A DNA stretch of 64,000 bases from Rugosimonospora acidiphila. GTDB lineage: Bacteria > Actinomycetota > Actinomycetes > Mycobacteriales > Micromonosporaceae. Shown here in pieces: positions 15,876-25,154 of the stretch; within the stretch, counting starts at the first letter, position 1, and the number at the start of each line of letters is the position of its first letter. The stretch covers positions 465,822 to 529,821 of the forward strand of contig NZ_BAABJQ010000003.1 of NCBI RefSeq assembly GCF_039543385.1, read 5' to 3'. Position numbers and translations under genes: made by a program. The notes beneath the pieces are model-generated. The model saw nothing but the letters and a program-made list of their open reading frames with translations, was not told the DNA's origin and ran no database searches.

Positions 15876-17414
15876 ATGGTCGATACGGCGAACAGCGATG
15901 CGGCGAACAGCGATGCGACGGCGAACGGGGAAATCGTCCGGACCGACGTCCCGGCCAGGCTGGACCGCCTGCCCTGGGCCCGCTGGCACTGGTTAATCAT
16001 CATCGGGCTCGGCACCGTCTGGATCCTGGACGGGCTCGAGGTCACCATCGTCGGCAACCTGTCCGGGCAGCTGGCCAAGGCCGGCAGCGGCGTGCACATC
16101 ACGGCCAGCCAGGTCAGCGGCTTCGGCGCGGCGTCCTATGTGGCCGGTGCGTGCGTCGGGGCGCTGTTCTTCGGCTGGCTGACCGACCGGTTCGGCCGCA
16201 AGAAGCTGTTCATGATCACGCTGGGCGTGTACCTGGCGGCCACCGCGGCCACCGCGCTGTCGTTCAGCTCCTGGTGGTTCTTCCTGTTCCGGTTCCTCAC
16301 CGGCCTGGGCATCGGCGGCGAGTACGCGGCGATCAACTCGGCCATCGACGAGCTCATCCCGGCCCGCCACCGCGGCCGGGTCGACCTGGCCATCAACGGC
16401 ACGTTCTGGCTCGGCGCGGCGATCGGCGCCGTGGTGACCATCCCGGTACTCAACGACTTCCCGGTCAACGTCGGTTGGCGGCTGGCGTTCGGCCTGGGCG
16501 TCGTACTCGGCCTGGTGATCCTGCTGGTGCGCCGCAACGTGCCGGAGAGCCCCCGCTGGCTGTTCATCCACGGCCGGGGCCGCGAGGCGGAGGAACTGGT
16601 CGGCGGCATCGAGCAGCGGATCGAACAGCAGACCGGCGAGCGGCTCGAGAAGCCGGACCGCTTCATCAGCATCCGCCAGCGCCGCTCCATCGGACTGTGG
16701 ACGATCGTGCGCACCCTGTTCGCCCGGTACCCCAAGCGCTCGATCCTGGGGCTGTCGCTGTTCATCGGGCAGGCGTTCCTCTACAACGCGGTCACCTTCG
16801 GCTTCGCCCAGATCCTGGAGACGTTCTTCAAGGTGCCCTCCGGTTCGACCGGCTGGTACTACCTGATGATCGCCGGCGGCAACCTGCTCGGGCCACTGCT
16901 GCTCGGGCCCCTGTTCGACACCGTCGGGCGCCGTCCCATGATCGCCGGTAGCTACCTGCTGTCCGGCCTGCTGCTGCTGGGCACCGCCTGGCTGTTCCAC
17001 ACCGGCGTACTCGGCGCCCTGTCCCTGACCCTGTGCTGGTGCGTGGTGCTGTTCTTCGCCTCGGCCGGGGCCAGCGCCGCCTACCTGACCGTCAGCGAGG
17101 TCTTCCCGATGGAGACCCGGGCACTGGCCATCGCGGTGTTCTACGCCGTCGGTACGGCCGCCGGCGGGATCACCGGGCCGCTGCTGTTCGCCAAGCTCGT
17201 GGGCACCGGAAAGGTCGGCGACACCGTGCTGGCGTTCACCGTCGGCGCCATCCTGATGATCCTCGCCGGGCTGGTGGAGGCCGCCATCGGCGTCAAGGCC
17301 GAGCGGCGCAGCCTGGAGGACCTGGCCACCCCGCTGACCGCCGAGCCGTCCGACTCCGGCGCACCCCACCAGCCCGGAACCCGAACGGACGGTAGCGGTC
17401 TGGCTACGGTTTGA
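15876..17414 (+). CDS. MFS transporter, sugar-porter-like
   Basis: This 512-residue protein has twelve predicted membrane segments. The major-facilitator loop 2-3 motif is GWLTDRFGRKK (about residue 100), and GPLFDTVGRRPM is its repeat after segment 8. FLFRFLTGLGIGGEYAAINS and VPESPRWLFIHGR resemble the sugar/metabolite-porter subgroup. The substrate cannot be told. The N-terminus carries two copies of a 15-bp repeat (15888-15917) encoding ANSDA. A GGGGAG RBS precedes the ATG. The gene is divergent from the Lrp-type regulator and is followed 30 bp later by the WrbA-like gene. Confidence 0.9.
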   Translation: MVDTANSDAANSDATANGEIVRTDVPARLDRLPWARWHWLIIIGLGTVWILDGLEVTIVGNLSGQLAKAGSGVHITASQVSGFGAASYVAGACVGALFFGWLTDRFGRKKLFMITLGVYLAATAATALSFSSWWFFLFRFLTGLGIGGEYAAINSAIDELIPARHRGRVDLAINGTFWLGAAIGAVVTIPVLNDFPVNVGWRLAFGLGVVLGLVILLVRRNVPESPRWLFIHGRGREAEELVGGIEQRIEQQTGERLEKPDRFISIRQRRSIGLWTIVRTLFARYPKRSILGLSLFIGQAFLYNAVTFGFAQILETFFKVPSGSTGWYYLMIAGGNLLGPLLLGPLFDTVGRRPMIAGSYLLSGLLLLGTAWLFHTGVLGALSLTLCWCVVLFFASAGASAAYLTVSEVFPMETRALAIAVFYAVGTAAGGITGPLLFAKLVGTGKVGDTVLAFTVGAILMILAGLVEAAIGVKAERRSLEDLATPLTAEPSDSGAPHQPGTRTDGSGLATV

Positions 17415-17444
17415 CGGCGGTGGCCGAGGGTATGTGGCGGCGCC

Positions 17445-18059
17445 ATGAAGGTCAACGCGGCAATCATCTACTACTCGGCCACCGGCATCACCTACCAGAT
17501 GGCGCTGGCGGCGCAGGAGGCCGCCCAGAAGGCGGGTGCCGAGGTGCGCCTGCGCAAGGTGCGCGAACTGGCCCCCGACGAGGCGGTCTCGTCCAACGAG
17601 GGCTGGGCCGCGCACCGGCTGGCCACCCAGGAGGTACCGGAGGCCACCCTGGACGATCTCGACTGGGCCCAGGCGGTCATCTTCGGCACACCGACCCGGT
17701 ACGGCAACGTCGCCGCCCAGCTCAAGCAGTTCATCGACACGACCGGGTCGATGTGGGCGCAGGGCAAGCTGGCCAACAAGGTCTACTCCGGGTTCTGCTC
17801 CACCGCCACCGCGCACGGCGGCCAGGAGTCCACCCTGCTGGCCCTGTTCAACACGGTGTACCACTGGGGCGGCATCGTGATCACCCCCGGGTACACCGAG
17901 CCCGGCCAGTTCGTCAGCGGCAACCCGTACGGCGGCTCGCACACCAGCAACAACGGGACGCTGCCCCCCGACCAGGTGGCGCTGACCGCGACCGCGCTGA
18001 CCACGACCCGGGCGGTCAACCTCGCCCAGTCGCTGGCCCAGACCACCGCCGGGCAGTAG
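17445..18059 (+). CDS. wrbA: NAD(P)H:quinone oxidoreductase, WrbA type
   Basis: WrbA-type flavodoxin-like enzymes reduce quinones by two electrons. The 204-residue protein begins with the FMN phosphate loop YYSATGITYQMA. It has the flavin-contacting FGTPTRYGNVAAQLKQF and KVYSGFCSTATAHGGQESTLL, and the dimer and active-site region around VYHWGGIVITPGYT. A weak TTGACG/TATGTG pair lies just upstream, but the spacing is short. It is probably cotranscribed with the preceding MFS gene. A hairpin terminator follows. Confidence 0.92.
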   Translation: MKVNAAIIYYSATGITYQMALAAQEAAQKAGAEVRLRKVRELAPDEAVSSNEGWAAHRLATQEVPEATLDDLDWAQAVIFGTPTRYGNVAAQLKQFIDTTGSMWAQGKLANKVYSGFCSTATAHGGQESTLLALFNTVYHWGGIVITPGYTEPGQFVSGNPYGGSHTSNNGTLPPDQVALTATALTTTRAVNLAQSLAQTTAGQ

Positions 18060-18105
18060 GTCGACGCCTCGCAACAGGCCACGGACCTGGCCCCTGACTC
18101 ACCCG

Positions 18106-18134
18106 TGCGGCGCCGGAGCCACCCCGGCGCCGCA
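18106..18134. terminator. Hairpin between convergent wrbA and acyl-CoA dehydrogenase genes
   Basis: Perfect 11-base arms (TGCGGCGCCGG and complement, 18106-18116 and 18124-18134) enclose a 7-base loop. It lies 46 bases after the wrbA stop and just beyond the stop of the convergent gene. It lacks a U tract, as is common in actinobacteria. Confidence 0.6.
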
Positions 18135-18147
18135 TCGGTGCGACGGC

Positions 18148-19341
18148 TCAGCCGCGCGCCAGGTCCCTCGAGATCACCAGTCGCTGGATCTGGTTGGTCC
18201 CCTCGACGATCTGCAGCACCTTCGCCTCGCGCATGTACCGCTCCACCGGATGGTCGGACACGTACCCGTACCCGCCCAGCACCTGCACCGCGTCGGTGGT
18301 CACCCGCATGGCCGCGTCCGTGGCGAACAGCTTGGCCTTGGCCGCCTCCACCCCGTACGGCAGGTTGGCGTCGCGCAGCCGGGCCGCCGCGAGCACCAGC
18401 GCCCGGGCCGCGGACACCGCCGTGGCCATGTCGGCCAGCAGGAAGCCCAGCCCCTGGAAGTCGACGATGCGCTGCCCGAACTGCTCCCGCTCCCGGGCGT
18501 AGCCGGCCGCGTAGTCCAGCGCCGCCTGGGCCAGCCCGACCGCGCAGGCCGCGATGCCCAGCCGGCCCGAGTCCAGCGCCCGCATGGCGATCCGGAACCC
18601 GGAGCCCTCCTCGCCGACCAGCCGGTCGCCCGGCGCCCGGACCTCGTCCAGCACCACCTGGGCCACCGGCGAGGAGCGCAGGCCCATGGTGCGCTCGCGC
18701 GCCTGCGGCGCGAGGCCCGGCGTACCCGCGTCGACCAGCAGGCAGGAGATGCCGGCGGCGCCCGGCCCGCCGGTGCGGCAGAACACGTTGTAGAAGTCGG
18801 CCTGGCCGGCGTGGGTGATCCAGGCTTTGGTCCCGTTGATCACGTACCCGTCGCCGTCGCGCCGCGCCCGGGTGGTCATCGCCGCCGGGTCGGAGCCGCC
18901 GGCCGGCTCGGACAGGCAGTATGCCCCGAGCGTCTCGCCGCCCACCAACTCGGGCAGCAGGCGCTTGCGCTGCTCGTCGGTGCCGAACGCGGCGACCGGG
19001 TAGCAGGCCAGCGTGTGTACGCTGACCGCCTCCGCCACCGCCAGCCACCGCGCCGCCAGCAGTTCGAGGACCTGCAGGTAGACCTCGTACGGCTGGCCAC
19101 CGCCGCCGTACTCGACCGGGTAGGGCAGCCCGAGCAGCCCGGCGCGGCCCAATACGCGCATGATCTCGCGGGGGAACTCACCCCGCGCCTCGAAGTCCGC
19201 GACCCGCGGCGCCAACTCCCGGTCGGCGATCTCCTGGGTCAGTTCGAGCAGGTCATAGGCTTCCTCGGTCGGAAGCACCCGGGGCACCGCGCCGGTGGGC
19301 CGCCCGGGGTCCGTCCGCCGGCCCGCAAGCTCGGCGCTCAC
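18148..19341 (-). CDS. Acyl-CoA dehydrogenase, short/medium-chain type
   Basis: This 397-residue flavoenzyme has complete acyl-CoA dehydrogenase architecture. The FAD and substrate motif is YCLSEPAGGSDPAAMTT at about residue 145, followed by WITHAGQADFYNVF. The C-terminal helical domain contains REQFGQRIVDFQGLGF and VLGGYGYVSDHPVERYMRE. The catalytic glutamate is expected in LQIVEGTNQIQRLVI. It should introduce a 2,3-double bond into an acyl-CoA and pass electrons to ETF. The GTG start is preceded by no clear RBS. Crotonyl-CoA metabolism from the nearby lysine genes could use such an enzyme, but there is no direct evidence for that link. Confidence 0.93.
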   Translation of the reverse strand: MSAELAGRRTDPGRPTGAVPRVLPTEEAYDLLELTQEIADRELAPRVADFEARGEFPREIMRVLGRAGLLGLPYPVEYGGGGQPYEVYLQVLELLAARWLAVAEAVSVHTLACYPVAAFGTDEQRKRLLPELVGGETLGAYCLSEPAGGSDPAAMTTRARRDGDGYVINGTKAWITHAGQADFYNVFCRTGGPGAAGISCLLVDAGTPGLAPQARERTMGLRSSPVAQVVLDEVRAPGDRLVGEEGSGFRIAMRALDSGRLGIAACAVGLAQAALDYAAGYAREREQFGQRIVDFQGLGFLLADMATAVSAARALVLAAARLRDANLPYGVEAAKAKLFATDAAMRVTTDAVQVLGGYGYVSDHPVERYMREAKVLQIVEGTNQIQRLVISRDLARG

Positions 19342-19460
19342 AGCGGCATCAACTCCGTGGGTTGTTGGAATCGCGCCGCCGCCCGTTGATCGCGGACGCC
19401 GGCGTCCAGGGTCGGCAATTAGCTTAACGCCCGTTTGGGGCGCGGCGGCAGCCCAGGCTC

Positions 19461-19466
19461 TACGCT
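19461..19466 (+). promoter_or_regulatory. Leaderless-type -10 box, 5'-3' exonuclease gene
   Basis: TACGCT ends 6 bases before the GTG at 19473. No RBS is present. Confidence 0.5.
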
Positions 19467-19472
19467 GTACCC

Positions 19473-20390
19473 GTGCCCCGGCCTCTGCTGCTGATCGACT
19501 CGGCCAGCCTGTACTTCCGCGCCTATCACGGCGTACCCGAGTCCGCCGCCCGCGCCCCGGACGGCACCCCGGTCAACGCCGTGCGCGGCTTCCTGGACAT
19601 GCTCGCCACCCTGGTGCGCACCCGCCGGCCCGACCGGCTGGTCTGCGCGCTGGACGAGAGCTGGCGCCCCGACTGGCGGGTGGCGCTGATCCCGTCGTAC
19701 AAGGCGCACCGGCTGTCCCCGGCCGGCGGCGAGGAGGTGCCCGACGGGCTGGTCGGCCAGGTACCGGTGATCCTCGAGGCGCTGGCCGCGCTGGGCATTC
19801 CGGCCGTCGGGGCCGCCGGGTACGAGGCCGACGACGTGCTGGGCACCCTGGCCGCCCGCGAGCCCGGCCCGGTCGAGGTGGCCTCCGGCGACCGGGACCT
19901 GTTCCAGCTGGTCGACGACGAGGTCCCGATCCGGGTGCTGTACTGCGGCCGGGGCGTGGCCAAGCTGGAGGTGTTCGACGACGCGGTGGTGCGCACCCGG
20001 TACGGGGTGCCGGCCGCCGGGTACGCCGACTTCGCGGCGCTGCGCGGAGACCCCAGCGACGGGCTGCCCGGGGTGCCCGGGGTGGGCGAGAAGACCGCGG
20101 CCCGGCTCATCGACCGGTACGGCAGCCTGGCCGGCGTGCTGGCCGCCCTGGACGACCCCGCGGCCGGCTTCGCCGCCGGGCTGCGCGCCAAGCTCGCCTC
20201 GGCCGGCCCCTACCTCGCCGTGGCGCCGAAGGTCGTCGAGGTGGCCCGCGACGCCCCGATCCCGGAGTTCGACACCGTCCTACCCGGCGCGCCGGCCGAC
20301 CCCGAGGGCCTGCTGAAGTTGGCCCAGCAGTGGAACCTCGCCGGCCCCACCACCCGGCTGGTCGACGCGATGGCAGCCGCGGCGCGCTAG
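19473..20390 (+). CDS. 5'-3' exonuclease (FEN/PolA N-terminal type)
   Basis: This 305-residue protein is a stand-alone version of the 5' nuclease domain of DNA polymerase I. Metal-binding acidic clusters are visible in LLIDSASLYFRAYHG, GYEADDVLGTL and ASGDRDLFQLVDD. The helix-3-turn-helix DNA-binding element is LPGVPGVGEKTAARLIDRYG, near residue 200. It should cleave 5' flaps or RNA primers during repair or replication. It starts with GTG six bases after a -10 box, so it is probably leaderless. In M. tuberculosis a similar gene (Rv2090) also lies beside helY, which supports the locus assignment. Confidence 0.92.
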   Translation: MPRPLLLIDSASLYFRAYHGVPESAARAPDGTPVNAVRGFLDMLATLVRTRRPDRLVCALDESWRPDWRVALIPSYKAHRLSPAGGEEVPDGLVGQVPVILEALAALGIPAVGAAGYEADDVLGTLAAREPGPVEVASGDRDLFQLVDDEVPIRVLYCGRGVAKLEVFDDAVVRTRYGVPAAGYADFAALRGDPSDGLPGVPGVGEKTAARLIDRYGSLAGVLAALDDPAAGFAAGLRAKLASAGPYLAVAPKVVEVARDAPIPEFDTVLPGAPADPEGLLKLAQQWNLAGPTTRLVDAMAAAAR

Positions 20391-20495
20391 GCGACTCGCG
20401 CCCCGGTCCGCCGCCCCGGCGTGGACCCTCCCGGTGCCGGCCCGCTCCGGTGGCGGGCGCCGCGACGTGCCGAGCCGCGACCTGCCGGCACCGCC

Positions 20496-23261
20496 TCAGA
20501 CGTCGGCGGCCGGGACGGCCGCGCCCACCGCGGCGTACGCGAGCACGCCCCGGTTGACGGCGGCGATCGCCTCGCGGGCGCTGCGCCGCACCCCCGCCGG
20601 CGCCCCGGACGCGTCGGAGAGCTGGCCGAGCAGGTCGATCACCTGGCGGGCCCACCGCACGAAGTCGCCGGCCGGCATGTCCCCGTCCAGGGTGTGCACG
20701 CTGGACAGCACCTTGAACAGCGGCTCGCCGCGCGCCCACCGGTAGATCGGCCAGACGAACCCGAGGTCCGGCTCCCGGGTCAGCTCCAGGCCGTGGGACG
20801 CCTCGTCGCTCTCCAGTCCCGACCAGATGACGAGGGTCTGCTCGATCGCGTCGGAGACCGGCCCCCTGGGCACCGAGGCCCGCTCGTCGCTCTCGCGGCG
20901 AGCCTCGTACAGCACCACCGACACCGCGGCGGCGAGCTCCGGCGGGGACAGCTGGTCCCACACGCCCTGGCGCAGGCATTCGGCCACCAGCAGGTCCGCC
21001 TCCGTCCACACCCGGGCCAGCATCCGACCGGCGTCGGTCACGCCCAGCGTCCCGTCGGCCGAGCGGAGGTACCCGCGCCGCTCCAGCAGCGCGCAGACCT
21101 GGTCGAAGGTGCGGGTCAGCGACCCGGTCCGGTTGGCGACCTTGTCGCGCAGGGTGGCGTTGTCCCGGTCCAGGCGGTGCTTGCGCTCCGCCCACCGGGC
21201 GTGCTCCTCCCGGTCCGGGCAGGCGTGGCACGGGTGGGCGCGCAGCGCGTGGCGCAGCCGTTCGAGCTCGCGATCCTCCCCACCGCCGCGCCGCGAACCG
21301 CGCCGGCCGGCGCGGGGGTCCACCCCGGCGGCGCGCAGGGCCGCCGCCAGGTCCCGGCGCTCGGCCGGCGAGCGGTGGTTGAAGTGCTTCGGGACCCGGA
21401 CCCGGGCCAGCGCCTCCACCGGCCCGGGGAACTCCCCGGCCGAGATCCGGCCGGCCCACCGGTCCTCGGTCAGCACCAGCGGGCGCGGATCGTTGAACGC
21501 GCCGGTGCCCGGGTCGAGGACCACCGCCAGGCCGGCCCGCCGCCCCGACGGCACCCGGATGACGTCGCCGACCCGCAGCTTCTCCAGCGAGGCGACCGCC
21601 GCGCTGCGCCGCTGGTGGGCGCTGGCCCTGGCCTGCGACCGCTCCCGCTCGCCGATGGCCACCCGGATGTCGAAGTACTCGCCGAAGTCCCCGCGGTCGC
21701 ACTCCATCTCGGCCTCGTAGGTGCGCGCGGTGTCCACGTTGCGCTGCACCTGACGGGCCAAACCGACCACCGAGCGGTCCGCCTGGAACTGCGCGAACGA
21801 GGACTCCAGCAGCTGCCGGGCGCGGTCGCCGCCCATCGAGCCGACCAGGTTGACCGCCATGTTGTACGAGGGCCGGAAGCTGGAGCGCAGCGGGTAGGTG
21901 CGCGTCGAGGCCAGCCCCGCCACGTGCCGCGGATCGACCTCGGGCGCCCACACCACCACGGCGTGCCCCTCGACGTCGATGCCGCGCCGCCCGGCCCGGC
22001 CGGTCAGCTGCGTGTACTCCCCCGGCGTCAGGTCCACGTGCGCCTCGCCGTTGAACTTCACCAGCCGTTCGAGCACCACGCAGCGCGCCGGCATGTTGAT
22101 GCCCAGCGCCAGCGTCTCGGTCGCGAACACCGCCTTGACCAGGCCGCGGACGAACAGCTCCTCGACGATCTCCTTGAACGCCGGCAGCATCCCCGCGTGG
22201 TGGGCGGCCAGCCCGCGCTCCAGCCCGTCGAGCCACTCCCAGTACCCGAGCACCTGGAGGTCCTCGGCGTTGATGTCGGTGGTGCGCGCCTGCACCAGCG
22301 CCCGGATCTCGGACCGCTCGTCCGGTGTGGTCAGCCGCAGGCCGGCCTGCAGGCACTGCTGGACCGCGGCGTCGCAGGCGGCCCGGCTGAAGATGAACAG
22401 GATCGCCGGCAGCAGCGCCTCCCGGTCCAGGCGCTCGACCACGTCCGCGCGCAGTGGCCCCGGCCACCGTCGCCGGCCCGGCCGCCCCCGCCCAGGGTCG
22501 AGATCCATCCGCCGGACCATCTCCCGGGTGTGCCGCAGCAGTTCCGGGTGCACGTCGTGCTTCTGCGCCGCCTCCGCGTCGTGGAACAGGTCGAACATTC
22601 GCCGGCCGACCAGCATGTGCTGCCACAGCGGCACCGGCCGGTGTTCGCTGACCACCGCCTCGGTCCGGCCCCGGACGGTGACCAGCCAGTCGGCGAACTC
22701 CTCGGCGTTGGACACGGTCGCCGACAGCGACACCAGGGTCACCGCCGCGGGCAGGTGGATGATCACCTCTTCCCAGACCGCGCCACGGAACCGGTCGGCG
22801 AGGTAGTGGACCTCGTCCATGACCACGAACGACAGTCCGTCCAGCGCGGGCGAGCGGGCGTAGAGCATGTTGCGCAGCACCTCGGTGGTCATCACCACCA
22901 CGGGCGCGTCCCCGTTGATCGCGTTATCGCCGGTGAGCAGGCCGACCTTCGCCGCGCCGTGCCGGGCCACCAGGTCGTGGTACTTCTGGTTGGACAGGGC
23001 CTTGATCGGCGTGGTGTAGAAGCACTTGCGGCCCTGCACCAGCGCCAGGTGCACGGCGAACTCGCCGACCACCGTCTTGCCGGCCCCGGTCGGCGCGCAC
23101 ACCAGGACGCCGCTGCCGCGCTCCAGCGCCTCGCACGCCTCCCGTTGGAACGGGTCCAGGGTGAAGCCGATGGTCGATGCGAACTCGGCGAGCGCGGGAC
23201 TGCGCGATGCCTCGGCCGCCCGCCGGCGGGCCGCGGCGTACCGCTCGGCGGGGCTGGTCAT
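20496..23261 (-). CDS. helY: Ski2/Mtr4-type superfamily 2 helicase HelY
   Basis: This 921-residue ATP-dependent helicase has Walker A CAPTGAGKTVVGEFAVHLAL near residue 50, the DEVHY box at about residue 155 and SATVSNAEEFADWL. Motif V/VI regions include ALGINMPARCVVLE and QLTGRAGRRGID. The C-terminal third matches the Ski2/DSHCT domain found in Mtr4-like enzymes. The biological role in actinobacteria is poorly known; RNA unwinding or processing is likely. ATG at 23261 is preferred over an upstream extension because MTSPAERYAAARRRA is the family N-terminus and a TAGCCT box lies 7 bases before it. Mycobacterial helY also lies next to tatC. Confidence 0.93.
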   Translation of the reverse strand: MTSPAERYAAARRRAAEASRSPALAEFASTIGFTLDPFQREACEALERGSGVLVCAPTGAGKTVVGEFAVHLALVQGRKCFYTTPIKALSNQKYHDLVARHGAAKVGLLTGDNAINGDAPVVVMTTEVLRNMLYARSPALDGLSFVVMDEVHYLADRFRGAVWEEVIIHLPAAVTLVSLSATVSNAEEFADWLVTVRGRTEAVVSEHRPVPLWQHMLVGRRMFDLFHDAEAAQKHDVHPELLRHTREMVRRMDLDPGRGRPGRRRWPGPLRADVVERLDREALLPAILFIFSRAACDAAVQQCLQAGLRLTTPDERSEIRALVQARTTDINAEDLQVLGYWEWLDGLERGLAAHHAGMLPAFKEIVEELFVRGLVKAVFATETLALGINMPARCVVLERLVKFNGEAHVDLTPGEYTQLTGRAGRRGIDVEGHAVVVWAPEVDPRHVAGLASTRTYPLRSSFRPSYNMAVNLVGSMGGDRARQLLESSFAQFQADRSVVGLARQVQRNVDTARTYEAEMECDRGDFGEYFDIRVAIGERERSQARASAHQRRSAAVASLEKLRVGDVIRVPSGRRAGLAVVLDPGTGAFNDPRPLVLTEDRWAGRISAGEFPGPVEALARVRVPKHFNHRSPAERRDLAAALRAAGVDPRAGRRGSRRGGGEDRELERLRHALRAHPCHACPDREEHARWAERKHRLDRDNATLRDKVANRTGSLTRTFDQVCALLERRGYLRSADGTLGVTDAGRMLARVWTEADLLVAECLRQGVWDQLSPPELAAAVSVVLYEARRESDERASVPRGPVSDAIEQTLVIWSGLESDEASHGLELTREPDLGFVWPIYRWARGEPLFKVLSSVHTLDGDMPAGDFVRWARQVIDLLGQLSDASGAPAGVRRSAREAIAAVNRGVLAYAAVGAAVPAADV

Positions 23262-23268
23262 ACCTGAA

Positions 23269-23274
23269 AGGCTA
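23269..23274 (-). promoter_or_regulatory. Leaderless-type -10 box, helY
   Basis: TAGCCT on the minus strand ends 7 bases before the ATG at 23261. Confidence 0.5.
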
Positions 23275-23407
23275 CCGTCCATGCGGCCGGCGAGAGACGA
23301 GGCGTCCCGGCCGGCACGAATAGCGCCACAAACACGGGCGCAACGGTCCGAACCCGGACGATGGGCCGGGCGGCCGGTCACCTTGCGACCCCCGTTCCGC
23401 CCATCGG

Positions 23408-23413
23408 TATGGT
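23408..23413 (+). promoter_or_regulatory. Leaderless-type -10 box, HAD-like gene
   Basis: TATGGT ends 7 bases before the GTG at 23421 and overlaps an alternative ATG at 23409. Its spacing supports the GTG as the start. Confidence 0.4.
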
Positions 23414-23420
23414 GCTCGTC

Positions 23421-24176
23421 GTGTCCGATCACGAAGAATCGCCCGCCGACCGTGATCATTTGTCCCGGCTCACGCCGGGCGCCGAGCCCCCGGCCGCCGT
23501 GCTATTCGACTTCCACGGCACGCTCATGCAGGTCGAGGACTCCGTGACCTGGGTACGGGAGGCCGCCGCCGCCTGCGGCGCCGCCCTGGACCGGATACGC
23601 GCCACGGCCCTGGCCGACCGCCTGGTCACCGCCGGCCGGGCGGGCGGACCGCTCCCCCAGCGGGTGCCCCCACACCTGGCCGAGGTGTGGGCCGACCGGG
23701 ACCTGTCGGCGTACGCGCACCGGGCCGCGTTCACCGGGCTGGCGTCCACGGTCGAGTGCGGCGTGGACGGGCTCGCCGACGCCCTGTACGACCGCCTGCT
23801 GGTACCGGAGGGGTGGTTGCCGTACACGGACACCGCCGCGACCCTCCGGGCGCTGCGCGCCGCCCGGGTACCGGTGGCGGTGCTGTCGAACATCGGCTTC
23901 GACATCCGGCCGATCACGCGCGCCCACGGCCTGGACGACCTCATCGACGGCTACGTGCTGTCCTACGAGATCGGCCGGTGCAAGCCGGACCGGGCGATCT
24001 TCGAACACGCCTGCGCCACCCTCGGGGTGCCGCCGGAGAAGGCACTGATGGTCGGCGACACCACGGCCGACGCGGCGGCGGTCCGGGCCGGTTGCCGGGC
24101 CTACCTGGTGCCGGCCGCGGAGGCGGGCGCCGCCAACGGGCTCGGCGCGGTACTCAGCCTGGCCGGCCTGGCCTGA
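23421..24176 (+). CDS. HAD superfamily hydrolase with altered DxD motif
   Basis: This 251-residue protein has HAD motif I in AVLFDFHGTLM (Asp30), motif II in VAVLSNIGFD, and motifs III/IV in GRCKPDRAIFEHA and ALMVGDTTADAAAVRAG. The second aspartate of the usual DxD, the general acid, is histidine (His32). The enzyme may therefore not be an ordinary phosphatase; dehalogenase- or phosphonatase-like chemistry, or low activity, is possible. The start is taken at GTG 23421 because of the -10 spacing; ATG 23409 would add four residues. It is divergent from helY, and its stop faces the convergent diacylglycerol-kinase-family gene. Confidence 0.83.
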   Translation: MSDHEESPADRDHLSRLTPGAEPPAAVLFDFHGTLMQVEDSVTWVREAAAACGAALDRIRATALADRLVTAGRAGGPLPQRVPPHLAEVWADRDLSAYAHRAAFTGLASTVECGVDGLADALYDRLLVPEGWLPYTDTAATLRALRAARVPVAVLSNIGFDIRPITRAHGLDDLIDGYVLSYEIGRCKPDRAIFEHACATLGVPPEKALMVGDTTADAAAVRAGCRAYLVPAAEAGAANGLGAVLSLAGLA

Positions 24177-24237
24177 GCGCGCCGGCCCGGGACACCGGGG
24201 TGAGCCGTCCGTGCCGCGCCGGCGCGAGGGCCGGCGC

Positions 24238-25149
24238 TCACGCCAGCAGGGTCAGCGCTCCCGGGGCGCTGGTCGCGGTGACCGGCAGCGGGAAGGCACG
24301 CTCCCCGTCCACGTAGGACACGATCCCCTCGGCGCGCAGTTCCACGGTGGCCGCCCGGTACGTGGTGACGAGCGGGTGCCCCACGTGGGTGCCCTGGTAC
24401 ACGTGTGGCTTGATGCGGGCGAACGCGACCCGGCCCAGCCGGCCGCCCACCACCACGTCCAGCAGCCCGTCGGTCGGGTCGGCGTCCGGGGTGATGCGCA
24501 TCCCGCCGCCGTAGCGGGCCGTGTTGCCGACCGCCACGAGCACCGCGTCGAGCTGGTGCTCGACGCCGTCGAGGACCATCGTGTACCGCCGGGGGCGCAG
24601 CCGCAGCATCTCCGCCACGATCGCCACGTCGTACCGGCGGGGGCCCCTCGGAAAACGCATCCGGTTGGCACGCTCGCTGACGATCGCGTCGAACCCCGCC
24701 GCCAGCACCGCGCCGAACCAGCGCACGTTGCCGCCGGCGTCGGTCAACCGGCCCAGGTCGACCTTGCGGATGCTGCCGCCGTCCAGCGCCCGGGTGACCG
24801 CCGCCGCGGCGGCGACCGGCTCGTCGGGCAGGCCCAGTTCCACCACGAAATCGTTGCCGGTGCCGGCCGGCACCACGCCGAACGGGATGCCGGTGCCGGC
24901 CACCGCCTGCAACCCCAGGTGGATGGTGCCGTCACCGCCCACGGCGACCAGCGCGCTGACGCCGGACGCGACCGCGCCGCGACAGGACGCCAGCGCCTCG
25001 TCCACCGAACCGGCGGGCAGCACCGTCACCTCACGCCCGGTGGCGCGCAGCCGCTCCAGCACGCCGGGCAGGGCGTCGCGGTGCCGCCCCCGCCCAGCGG
25101 ACGGATTGAGCAGCACCGCGACCGGCCCTGAGTCGCCGATTTGCGTCAC
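24238..25149 (-). CDS. Diacylglycerol kinase family lipid kinase
   Basis: This 303-residue protein carries VLLNPSAGRG at the N-terminus and VAVGGDGTIHLGLQAVAGT, the GGDGT nucleotide-binding motif. PFGVVPAGTGNDFVVELGLP is the next family signature. The C-terminal beta-sandwich has the typical VVVGGRLGRV and DGE motifs. The expected role is phosphorylation of diacylglycerol or a related lipid, as in YegS/DagK proteins. The GTG start lies 5 bp after the tatC stop, so it is probably cotranscribed with tatAC. Confidence 0.9.
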   Translation of the reverse strand: MTQIGDSGPVAVLLNPSAGRGRHRDALPGVLERLRATGREVTVLPAGSVDEALASCRGAVASGVSALVAVGGDGTIHLGLQAVAGTGIPFGVVPAGTGNDFVVELGLPDEPVAAAAAVTRALDGGSIRKVDLGRLTDAGGNVRWFGAVLAAGFDAIVSERANRMRFPRGPRRYDVAIVAEMLRLRPRRYTMVLDGVEHQLDAVLVAVGNTARYGGGMRITPDADPTDGLLDVVVGGRLGRVAFARIKPHVYQGTHVGHPLVTTYRAATVELRAEGIVSYVDGERAFPLPVTATSAPGALTLLA

Positions 25150-25154
25150 GGTGA

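Noticed and set aside
20421..23267. Open frame of about 950 codons opposite helY
   Set aside because: Antisense shadow with biased composition; helY has all helicase motifs on the other strand.
24174..24240. Possible hairpin between the HAD and diacylglycerol-kinase-family genes
   Set aside because: The arms need a two-base bulge and enclose a loop of about 40 bases, so it is not a convincing terminator.
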